A DNA stretch of 64,000 bases, taken from contig NZ_SJDM01000002.1 in the NCBI RefSeq assembly GCF_004761865.1, positions 228,522-292,521 on the forward strand, given 5' to 3'. Source of the stretch: Crenalkalicoccus roseus (GTDB lineage: Bacteria > Pseudomonadota > Alphaproteobacteria > Acetobacterales > Acetobacteraceae). Under the pieces are notes generated by a model that worked only from the letters and a program-made list of their open reading frames with translations, did no database searches and had not been told where the DNA came from. Position numbers and translations under genes: made by a program. Positions 28,424 through 36,156 of the stretch are shown here, one piece after another (positions within the stretch are counted from its first letter, which is position 1; each line of letters begins with the position of its first letter).

Positions 28424-30736
28424 ATGACGATGCTCAAGCCGCATGCCTCGCATTGGGGCTTCTTCGACGCGGTGGTGGAAGGCGGCCGCGTCGTTGGCGT
28501 CCGCCCCTTCGGGCCGGACCCCTTCCCCGGCAGCCTGATCGAGAGCGTGCCGGACGTGGTCCACGCCCCCTGCCGGATCGACCGCCCCTACATCCGCAAG
28601 GGCTGGCTGGAGGGGCGCCGGCGCGGGGCGATGCGCGGCGGCGAGCCCTTCGTCCCCGTCTCCTGGGACCGCGTCACGCGCCTGCTGGCGGAGGAGACGC
28701 GGCGCATCCGCACCGAGCACGGGCCGACCGCGATCTACGGCGGCTCCTACGGCTGGTCCTCGGCCGGGCGGTTCCATCACGCCAAGACGCAGCTCCAGCG
28801 CTTCCTCGGCCTCGGCGGCGGCTTCACCTCCTCGATCCACGCCTATTCCTACGCCACCGGCCAGGCGCTGATGCCGCACGTCGTCGGCACGGCGGAGATC
28901 CTGCTCGGCCGCATCACCGACTGGGAGGCGATCGCGCGGAACGCGCGGCTGATGCTCTGCTTTGGCGGGCTGGCGGCGAAGAACGGCCTCGTCCTCTCGG
29001 GGGGGATGGGGCGGCACGACTACCTGCCGCTGATGCGCAAGGCGCGCGCCGCCGGAGTGCGGCTGGTCAGCATCTCCCCCTATCGCGGCGACACCGAGGC
29101 CGATCTCGGCGCCGAATGGGTGCCGATCCGCCCCGGCACCGACGCGGCGATGATGCTGGCGATGGCGCACGCGCTGCTCGCCGAGGGGCGCGAGGACCGC
29201 GCCTTCCTCGCCACCCGCTGCGTCGGCTGGGAGCGGCTGCGCGCCTACATCCTGGGCGAGACGGACGGCACGCCGAAGACGCCCGCCTGGGCCGCGCCGA
29301 TCACCGGCGTGCCGGCGGAGACGATCCGCCGCCTGGCGCTGGACTGCGCGGACACCCCCAACATGCTCACCGCCGCCTGGTCGCTGCAGCGCGCCGATTA
29401 CGGGGAGCAGCCCTGGTGGATGCTGGTGGCGCTCGCCGCCATGCTCGGCACCATCGGCAGGCCCGGGCAGGGGGTGGGCTTCGGCTACGGCTCGACCAAC
29501 GGCATGGGTACGCCGCGGCGGGAGCTGCCCGCCGTGTCCTCCCCGGTCGCACGCAACCCGGTGCCGCTGACCATCCCGGTGGCACGCATCACGGAGATGC
29601 TGGAGCGGCCGGGTGAGGTGCTGCAGTTCAACGGCCGCGACATCACCCTGCCGGACATCCGCATGATCTGGTGGGCCGGTGGCAACCCCTTCCACCACCA
29701 CCAGGACCTCAACCGCCTGCTGCGCGCCTGGTCCCGCCCCGAGACCATCGTGGTGCAGGAGCCCTGGTGGACCGCGGTGGCGCGCCACGCCGACATCGTG
29801 CTGCCGGCGACCACCACGCTCGAGCGCAACGACATCGCCTTCTCCTCCCGCGACCGCTTCGTGCGCGCCATGCACCAGGCGATCCCGCCCCAGGCGCAGG
29901 CGAGGAACGACCACGACATGCTGGCCGACATCGCCGAGGAGCTCGGCTACCGCGACCGCTTCACCGAGCAGCGCGACGAGGCGGCCTGGCTCCGCCACCT
30001 CTACGAGCGCTGGCGGCAGGTCTGCGCCGGCATGGGCTTCGAGGCCCCCTCCTTCGACCGCTTCTGGGAGGAGGGTCATGTCGAGGCGCCGGAGCCGCCG
30101 CCGGAGGAGGCCTACACGCAGTTCGCCGACTTCGCCGCCGACCCGGAGGAGCACCCGCTCGACACCCCCTCCGGGAAGGTGGAGATCTTCTCCGAGACCA
30201 TCGCCTCCTTCGGCTACGACGACTGCCCCGGCCACCCGGTCTGGATCCCGCCGCGCGAGTGGCTGGGGGCGGAGAAGGCGGCGCGTTTCCCGCTGCACCT
30301 CCTCTCCTACCAGCCGGCGACGCGGCTGCACGGGCAGCTCGATCCCGGCCGGGTCGCCGCTGCCGACAAGATCCAGGGCCGTGAGCCGGTCCTGATGCAT
30401 CCGGAGGACGCCGCCGCGCGCGGCCTCGTGGAGGGGCAGGTGGTGCGCGTGTTCAACGACCGCGGCGCCTGCCTCGGCGGCCTCCGGCTCGATGCCGGGC
30501 TGCTCCGTGGCGTGGTCACGATGGCCACCGGCGCCTGGTTCGATCCGCAGGAGCCGGGCGTGCCCGGCAGCCTCTGCGTCCACGGCAACCCCAACGTGCT
30601 GACGCCGGATGTCGGCACCTCGCGCCTCGGCCAGGGACCCTCGGCGCAGTCCTGCCTGGTCGAGGTGGAGCGCTGGGACGGGCCGCTGCCGCCGGTGCGC
30701 GCGCACCTCCCGCCCCCGATCGAGGAGCCGGCGTGA
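28424..30736 (+). CDS. DMSO-reductase family molybdoenzyme, BisC-like
   Basis: A 770-residue Mo-bisMGD oxidoreductase. Early landmarks are HWGFFDAVVEGG and PYIRKGWLEG. The loop SYGWSSAGRFH supplies the Mo-ligating serine, Ser113 by alignment to DMSO/TMAO reductase. The C-terminal molybdopterin-dinucleotide domain starts around 640 (HLLSYQPATRLHGQ). There is no N-terminal FeS motif and no Tat signal, matching cytoplasmic BisC (biotin/methionine sulfoxide reductase) rather than periplasmic TorA/DorA. The start at 28424 is the first ATG before the conserved region; a second ATG is two codons later. Its stop overlaps the GTG start of the next gene. Confidence 0.92.
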   Translation: MTMLKPHASHWGFFDAVVEGGRVVGVRPFGPDPFPGSLIESVPDVVHAPCRIDRPYIRKGWLEGRRRGAMRGGEPFVPVSWDRVTRLLAEETRRIRTEHGPTAIYGGSYGWSSAGRFHHAKTQLQRFLGLGGGFTSSIHAYSYATGQALMPHVVGTAEILLGRITDWEAIARNARLMLCFGGLAAKNGLVLSGGMGRHDYLPLMRKARAAGVRLVSISPYRGDTEADLGAEWVPIRPGTDAAMMLAMAHALLAEGREDRAFLATRCVGWERLRAYILGETDGTPKTPAWAAPITGVPAETIRRLALDCADTPNMLTAAWSLQRADYGEQPWWMLVALAAMLGTIGRPGQGVGFGYGSTNGMGTPRRELPAVSSPVARNPVPLTIPVARITEMLERPGEVLQFNGRDITLPDIRMIWWAGGNPFHHHQDLNRLLRAWSRPETIVVQEPWWTAVARHADIVLPATTTLERNDIAFSSRDRFVRAMHQAIPPQAQARNDHDMLADIAEELGYRDRFTEQRDEAAWLRHLYERWRQVCAGMGFEAPSFDRFWEEGHVEAPEPPPEEAYTQFADFAADPEEHPLDTPSGKVEIFSETIASFGYDDCPGHPVWIPPREWLGAEKAARFPLHLLSYQPATRLHGQLDPGRVAAADKIQGREPVLMHPEDAAARGLVEGQVVRVFNDRGACLGGLRLDAGLLRGVVTMATGAWFDPQEPGVPGSLCVHGNPNVLTPDVGTSRLGQGPSAQSCLVEVERWDGPLPPVRAHLPPPIEEPA

Positions 30737-32292
30737 TCCGGCGCCGGCAGATCCTGGCCGCGAGCGCCGCCCTCGCGGCCCCGGCGCTTGCCCGCGCCCA
30801 GGCCCGCCCCCCCGAGTTCGGCGCCCTCGCCCTGCCGGTGCGGCAGGACGACACCGTCGCCCCCGGCTACCGGCGCGACGTGCTGGTGCGCTGGGGGGAT
30901 CGCGTCACCTTCGATGCGCCACCCTGGAACCCCCGCGCCCCGTCGCCGCGGGCGGCCGCCACGCAATTCGGCTGGGATGCGCGGGTCTGCGGCATCGCCA
31001 TCCCGCCGCCGGCGGCCGACAGCATCCCGCGTGGCGTGCTGGCGGTGGTGCACCCTACGGTGAACCCGGCCATGGCCTGGCCGGGCGGACGGGACCGGCC
31101 GGAGGTGGCGGCGGCGATGCAGGGCGCCTCGCTGCTCAACATCGAGAAGCGGGACGGGCGCTGGGTGGTGGTGGATGGCGGCTTCCAGAGCCGGCGCCTG
31201 GCCGCCGACACCCTCTGCCGCATCTCGGGCCCGGTCGCGGTCGGGGCGGAGAGCGCCCTTGGCGTGCTTGGGCCGGTCGGCGGCGGCGTGACGCCCTGGG
31301 GCACGCTGCTGCTGGCCGAGGGCGATCCGCGCGGCTGGCTCTCGCGCCTCGCGCCGCTGCACCCCCGCTTCACCCATGGCGAGGGCTTCGGCTGGGTGCT
31401 GGAGCTCGACCCCTTCGACCCGCTGTCGCTGCCGGTGAAGCGCACCGCGCTCGGCCGCTTCGCCCATGGCGACGTGGCGGCGGCGCTGGCGAGCGACGGG
31501 CGCGCCGTGGTGTACATGACCGACCGGCGCCCGGCCGGCTTCCTCTACCGCTTCGTCTCCGCCGACCTGGCGACGGCACGGGACGCGCTCGATGCCGGGC
31601 GGCTGTTCGTGGCGCGGCTGGAAGGGGACAGGCTGCGCTGGCTGCCGCTGCCGGAAGGGGGGGAGACGGCGCGCGACCCCGGCGCGTCGGCGCAGCGCGC
31701 CGGCGGCACGCCCTTCGACGGCCCCTCCGGCCTCGGCCTTGATCCGCGCCGGCAGCGCCTCCTGCTCGCCTGCCGCGGCAGCCCGGCCCGCCCGGCGGGA
31801 CATGTGATCGAGATCACCGCCGCCGATGGCGACGACGGGGCGGAAACCGCGCTCGCGCGCCTGCTCTTCGCCGCCGGCGATCCGCGCGACCCGGCGGCGC
31901 GCTACGGCGGAGGCGGGCTGCCGCCGGGCAGCGCCATCCCGCTCAACCCCGACACGGTGGCGGTGGACGCGCGCGGGCGTGCCTGGATCGGCACCGACAA
32001 TGGCGGGGTTGTGCGCGGCCAAGCCGAGGGCCTCTATGTCTGCGAACTGGACGGCCCGCGCCGCGGCGTGCCGCTGCCGGCCTATGGCGCGCCGCGCGCC
32101 GCCTCGATCGGCGGCGCGGCGCTGCCCCCGGACGGGGAGATCCTGTTCGCCGCCGTCCGCCACCCCGGCGCCGAGCCGGGCGCGAGCTTCGAGCGGCCGG
32201 CGACGCGCTGGCCGGCCTTCGAACCGGGCGTGCCGCCGCGCACCACCCTGATCGGCCTCACGCGCCTCGCTGGCGGCGCCGTCGGCGGCTGA
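30733..32292 (+). CDS. PhoX/DUF839 family protein, Tat-exported
   Basis: A 519-residue protein of the DUF839 group that includes PhoX phosphatases. A twin-arginine signal (IRRRQILAAS, hydrophobic alanines, ARAQA) marks periplasmic export. The family opening PGYRRDVLVRWGDRV is at about 43-60. A beta-propeller-like body contains HGEGFGWVLELDPFDP, TPFDGPSGLGLDP and NPDTVAVDARGRAWIGTD. PhoX enzymes use calcium and iron to hydrolyse phosphate esters; whether this member is active is not certain. The GTG start overlaps the upstream Mo enzyme stop (GTGA). Second candidate phosphatase in the window. Confidence 0.85.
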   Translation: MIRRRQILAASAALAAPALARAQARPPEFGALALPVRQDDTVAPGYRRDVLVRWGDRVTFDAPPWNPRAPSPRAAATQFGWDARVCGIAIPPPAADSIPRGVLAVVHPTVNPAMAWPGGRDRPEVAAAMQGASLLNIEKRDGRWVVVDGGFQSRRLAADTLCRISGPVAVGAESALGVLGPVGGGVTPWGTLLLAEGDPRGWLSRLAPLHPRFTHGEGFGWVLELDPFDPLSLPVKRTALGRFAHGDVAAALASDGRAVVYMTDRRPAGFLYRFVSADLATARDALDAGRLFVARLEGDRLRWLPLPEGGETARDPGASAQRAGGTPFDGPSGLGLDPRRQRLLLACRGSPARPAGHVIEITAADGDDGAETALARLLFAAGDPRDPAARYGGGGLPPGSAIPLNPDTVAVDARGRAWIGTDNGGVVRGQAEGLYVCELDGPRRGVPLPAYGAPRAASIGGAALPPDGEILFAAVRHPGAEPGASFERPATRWPAFEPGVPPRTTLIGLTRLAGGAVGG

Positions 32293-32305
32293 TACCGGAT
32301 CCCAC

Positions 32306-32324
32306 CGGGCGCGGCTTGCGCCCG
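32306..32324. terminator. Hairpin between convergent genes
   Basis: CGGGCGC (32306-32312) and GCGCCCG (32318-32324) pair perfectly around a 5-base loop, 14 bases after the PhoX-like stop, in the 102-bp gap facing the GGT-like gene. There is no T-run. Confidence 0.4.
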
Positions 32325-32394
32325 CCGCCGCGCGTGCGGCGAAGCCAGGCACGCGCCGGCATCCGGGGGCGGATCGGTCACGCTCCGCGGGGGT

Positions 32395-34026
32395 TCAGAC
32401 GCCGCCGGCATAGCCGTCGCGCTGCGGGTCGGCGCCGCCCTCGGGCACGCCGTCCCACCGCGCGATGCCGTGCACGCCGGCGAAGGCGTAGGACTGGTAG
32501 CTGCGCCGGACCGCGTAGCCCTCCGCCTCCAGCGCCTTCTGCACGGCGCGGGGGATGCGGTTGGAGATGTCGATGGCGTCGCTGGTGGCGGAGAAGCGCG
32601 GGGCGCTCACCGCCTCCTGCATCGTCATGCCCCAGTCGAGCAGGTTCAGCAGCACCTGCGCCACCGCCACCGTGATCCAGGCTCCGCCCGGCGCGCCGAG
32701 GGTCGCCACCGGGCGCCCGTTCTCCAGCACGATGGCGGGCGACATGGCGGAATAGCGCCGCTTGCCCGGCGCAATGGAGCCGGAGCGGCCGGGCCGCGGA
32801 TCCATCCAGTTCATCGCGCCGTTCAGCATGAAGCCGAGGTCGGGCGGGATCACGCCGGAAGGGGTGGCCAGGGTGTGCGTCATGGACACCATCATGCCGT
32901 CGGCATCCACGCAGGAGACATGAGTGGTATTCTGCGCATCCGCCGTCACCCGCGGCAGGCTGGTGCGCTCGCCGCGGCGGATGCGCGCGGCGCACTCCTC
33001 GGCATAGGCAGCGGAGAGCAGCCGCTCCACCGGCACGGGGGTGAAGGCGGGGTCGCCGACATGCGTCTCCTTGTCGCGGCCGGCGATCTTCATCGCCTCG
33101 GCCACGGTGCGGATGTAGGCGGGCGTGTTGTGCCCGAGCGCCACGAGGTCGAAGCGCTCCAGGATGCGCAGCATCTCGCCCACCACCACCCCGCCTGCCG
33201 GCGGTTCGGGCAGCGCCACGACGTAGCCGCGATAGGGCACGCGGAGCGGCGCGCTCTCCGCCGGGCGGAAGCCGGCCAGATCCTCCATCGAGAGCAGGCC
33301 GCCGCCCTGCCGCACCGCCTCGACGATGCACCGCGCGATGGTGCCCCGATAGAACGTCTCCGCGCCCTCGCGCGCGATCAGCCGCAGCGTCCCGGCCAGC
33401 GCCGGGTTGCGCACCAAGTCACCAAGGCGCTTCGGCGTACCGTCCGCCCGGCAGTAGAGGCGGTGCCCCTCCTCGGTGAAGCGCAGCTTGTCGGCGTAGG
33501 AGAGGCGGCCGTAGGGGCTCTCGTCCATGGTGAACATGGCGTGGACATGAGGGCGGACGATCCAGCCCTCCTCGGCGAAGCCGATCGCCGCCTCGAACAG
33601 CGCGTGCCAGGGCCTGCGCCCGAGCCGCGCATGCGCCTCGGCGAAGACGCTGAGCGCGCCCGGCGTGGTGATCGCCTGCGGGCCAAGCTCGTTCACATGA
33701 CCCTTCACGCGGTAGCCGAAGCCGTCGCTGCACTCGCCCTCGAAGAGATCCGCCCACATGCCCTCGCGGGCGGCGCCGGGGCAGGTGCCGAGGCCGTTCA
33801 GCACGACATGCGTACCGCTCGCCGGGTCGAGCACCTGCAGCGTGGCGATGCCGCCGATGCCGCACATCATCGGGTCCACCACGCCCTGCGTCAGCGCGCA
33901 GGCCAGCGCCGCGTCCAGCGCGTTGCCGCCGGTGGCAAGCATGGCGGTGCCGGCCTCCACCGCCTCGGGCTGCGGGGCGACGATCATGGCGCGCGGCGCG
34001 GGCAGGCGGCGGGGCGGGCGGGGCAT
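32395..34026 (-). CDS. Gamma-glutamyltransferase-like Ntn hydrolase, cytoplasmic type
   Basis: A 543-residue member of the GGT family, which transfers or hydrolyses gamma-glutamyl groups after self-cleavage. The small subunit should begin at Thr367 in NTTHVSCVD. Other hallmarks are GGNALDAALA near the start, ALPEPPAGG, FMLNGAMNWMDP and LGAPGGAW. No signal peptide is seen (MPRPPRRLPAPRAM), unlike periplasmic glutathione GGTs, so a different substrate is likely. The start follows AAGGAG. A very long open frame continues upstream on this strand but is a GC shadow. Third gene of the ACAD/ECH/GGT block. Confidence 0.92.
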   Translation of the reverse strand: MPRPPRRLPAPRAMIVAPQPEAVEAGTAMLATGGNALDAALACALTQGVVDPMMCGIGGIATLQVLDPASGTHVVLNGLGTCPGAAREGMWADLFEGECSDGFGYRVKGHVNELGPQAITTPGALSVFAEAHARLGRRPWHALFEAAIGFAEEGWIVRPHVHAMFTMDESPYGRLSYADKLRFTEEGHRLYCRADGTPKRLGDLVRNPALAGTLRLIAREGAETFYRGTIARCIVEAVRQGGGLLSMEDLAGFRPAESAPLRVPYRGYVVALPEPPAGGVVVGEMLRILERFDLVALGHNTPAYIRTVAEAMKIAGRDKETHVGDPAFTPVPVERLLSAAYAEECAARIRRGERTSLPRVTADAQNTTHVSCVDADGMMVSMTHTLATPSGVIPPDLGFMLNGAMNWMDPRPGRSGSIAPGKRRYSAMSPAIVLENGRPVATLGAPGGAWITVAVAQVLLNLLDWGMTMQEAVSAPRFSATSDAIDISNRIPRAVQKALEAEGYAVRRSYQSYAFAGVHGIARWDGVPEGGADPQRDGYAGGV

Positions 34027-34088
34027 GGCGCGTCTCCTTCTCGCCGGGGAGCATCGCGCCCGCGGGGCAGGGGCCGCAAGCGCGGCGG

Positions 34089-34856
34089 TCAGCGCCCCTT
34101 CCACACCGGCTGGCGCTTCTCGGCGAAGGCGCGCGGACCTTCCTGCGCGTCCTCGCTCATGTACACCGGCTGGAACAGGTGCCGCGCCGCGCGCAGGGCC
34201 GCCGAGCGGCCCATCTCCTGGCTGAGGTAGACCAGTTCCCGGCAGGCGCGCACCGTCAGCGGTGCGTTGCCGGCGATGCGTTCCGCCAGCGCCAGCGCCG
34301 CCTCCATCAGCCGCTCGCCCGGCACCACCTGGTTGATGTAGCCGAGCTCGAGCAGGCGCCGCGCCGGGATCGGGTCGCCGGTCAGCAGGACCTCCATGGC
34401 GACGCGCTGCGGCAGCATGTGGACGAGCGGCGCCGCCCAGGGCGTGCCGCGCCCCACCTTCGCCTCGGTGATGGCGAAGGTGGCGTGCTCGGCGGCGACG
34501 CAGAGGTCGCACATCTGCGCCAGCATCCAGCCGCCTGCCATGGCGAAGCCGTTCACGGCGGCGATGGTGGGCTTCGTCACCTCCAGCGTGTCGCCGATCA
34601 GCGGCAGGAAGCCCCGGGGCAGCACGCCCCGGCCTTCGGAGGCGGCCTCCTTCAGGTCCATGCCGGCGCAGAAGGCGCGCTCGCCGGCGCCGGTGAGGAT
34701 GGCGACCTGCGCCGCCGCGTCCGCCTCGAAGCGCCCGAAGGCGGCGAAGATGCCGTCGCGCACGGCGCGGTTGATGGCGTTGCGCGCCTCCGGGCGGTTG
34801 ATGGTGATCACCGCGACCGGGCCGCGCATCTCGTAGAGGACGGCGTCGCTCATCAT
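34089..34856 (-). CDS. Enoyl-CoA hydratase/isomerase family protein
   Basis: A 255-residue crotonase-fold protein acting on CoA thioesters. Oxyanion-hole segments are AFCAGMDLKE and AVNGFAMAGGWML. The glutamate in AITEAKVGRG corresponds to one catalytic position. It ends in FAEKRQPVWKGR, typical of enoyl-CoA hydratases. A second ATG one codon in is equally possible as start. It lies 24 bp after the acyl-CoA dehydrogenase and 62 bp before the GGT-like gene, consistent with one transcript; dehydrogenation followed by hydration is the obvious sequence of steps. Confidence 0.94.
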   Translation of the reverse strand: MMSDAVLYEMRGPVAVITINRPEARNAINRAVRDGIFAAFGRFEADAAAQVAILTGAGERAFCAGMDLKEAASEGRGVLPRGFLPLIGDTLEVTKPTIAAVNGFAMAGGWMLAQMCDLCVAAEHATFAITEAKVGRGTPWAAPLVHMLPQRVAMEVLLTGDPIPARRLLELGYINQVVPGERLMEAALALAERIAGNAPLTVRACRELVYLSQEMGRSAALRAARHLFQPVYMSEDAQEGPRAFAEKRQPVWKGR

Positions 34857-34880
34857 CCCTCTCCTTGGCGGGGGCCGGCG

Positions 34881-36047
34881 TCAGTAGCTCTTCGGCAGGC
34901 CGAGCACCCGCTCGGCGATGTAGCAGCAGATCAGGTTGGGGCTCACCGGGGCGATCCAGGGGATCATCGCCTCGCGCAGGAAACGCTCCACATGGTATTC
35001 CCTGGCATAGCCGAAGCCGCCATGGGTCATGATGGCGTTCTGGCACGCCTTCAGCCCGGCCTCGGCGGCAAGATACTTCGCCGCGTTCGCCTGCGCGCCG
35101 CAGTCGAGGCCCTGGTCGTAGCGCCAGGCGGCCTGCAGGCACATCAGCCACGCCGCCTCCAGCGCCATCCAGTCCTGCGCCAGCGGGTGCTGCACCGCCT
35201 GGTTCTGCCCGATCGGGCGGCCGAACACCACGCGCTCCCGCGCGTAGTCGGCGGCGCGGCGCAGCGCGGCGCGGCCGATGCCCACCGCCTCGGCGGCGAT
35301 CAGCACCCGCTCCGGGTTCAGCCCGTGCAGGATGTAGCGGAAGCCCTTGCCCTCCTCGCCGATGCGGTCCTCCTCCGGCACCTCCATGTCCTCGAAGAAG
35401 ATCTCGTTGGAGTCCACCGCCTTGCGGCCCATCTTCTCGATCTCCCGCACGCTGGCACGCGCGCGGTCGAGCCTGGTGTAGAACAGGGAGATGCCGTCGG
35501 CCGGGTTGCGGCACTGCTCGACCGGCGTGGTGCGCGCCAGCAGCAGGATGTTGTCCGCCACCTGCGCCGTGCTGATCCACACCTTCTGCCCGTTGACGAC
35601 GTAGCGGTCGCCGCGCCGCTCGGCCCGCGTCTTGAGGCGTGTGGTGTCGAGGCCGGTGGTCGGCTCGGTGACGCCGAAGCAGGCCTTCACCTCGCCGCGG
35701 GCGATCGGCGGCAGCATGCGCCGCTTCTGCTCCGGCGTGCCGTGCACCACCACCGGATGCAGGCCGAAGATGTTGAGATGCACCGCCGTCGCGCCCGACA
35801 TGCCGGCGCCCGAGGCGGCGATCGCCTCCATCATCAGCGCCGCCTCGGTGATGCCGAGGCCGGAGCCGCCATACTCCTCCGGGATGCAGATGCCGAGGTA
35901 GCCGGCCTCCGCCACGGCGCGGTGGAACTCGTGCGGGAAGCCGCCCTCGCGGTCCTTTGCCAGCCAGTAGGCGTCGTCGAAGCGGGCGCAGAGCGCGGCG
36001 ACGCCCTCGCGTATCGCCTCCTGCTCCGGTGTCAGCGCGAAATCCAT
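34881..36047 (-). CDS. Acyl-CoA dehydrogenase
   Basis: A 388-residue FAD flavoenzyme that introduces an alpha-beta double bond into an acyl-CoA. N-terminal MDFALTPEQEAIREGV, FAD-contact ACFGVTEPTTGLDT and VWISTAQVADN, central RVVFGRPIGQNQAVQHPLA, and a C-terminal QNAIMTHGGFGYAREYHVERFLRE are all as expected. The start is set at MDFALTP after a GGGGGAGG ribosome site. First gene of the minus-strand block, 109 bp from the divergent DMFase-like gene. Chain length preference not predictable. Confidence 0.95.
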   Translation of the reverse strand: MDFALTPEQEAIREGVAALCARFDDAYWLAKDREGGFPHEFHRAVAEAGYLGICIPEEYGGSGLGITEAALMMEAIAASGAGMSGATAVHLNIFGLHPVVVHGTPEQKRRMLPPIARGEVKACFGVTEPTTGLDTTRLKTRAERRGDRYVVNGQKVWISTAQVADNILLLARTTPVEQCRNPADGISLFYTRLDRARASVREIEKMGRKAVDSNEIFFEDMEVPEEDRIGEEGKGFRYILHGLNPERVLIAAEAVGIGRAALRRAADYARERVVFGRPIGQNQAVQHPLAQDWMALEAAWLMCLQAAWRYDQGLDCGAQANAAKYLAAEAGLKACQNAIMTHGGFGYAREYHVERFLREAMIPWIAPVSPNLICCYIAERVLGLPKSY

Positions 36048-36156
36048 GGCGGCGTCCTCCCCCTGCAGCCTCGCGCCCGGCCGCCGAGGGGTCAACCGGG
36101 CTCGCCTCGCCCGGCGGCCTGGGGCATGCTGGTGTGGCTGGCAAGGGGGTGGGCGC

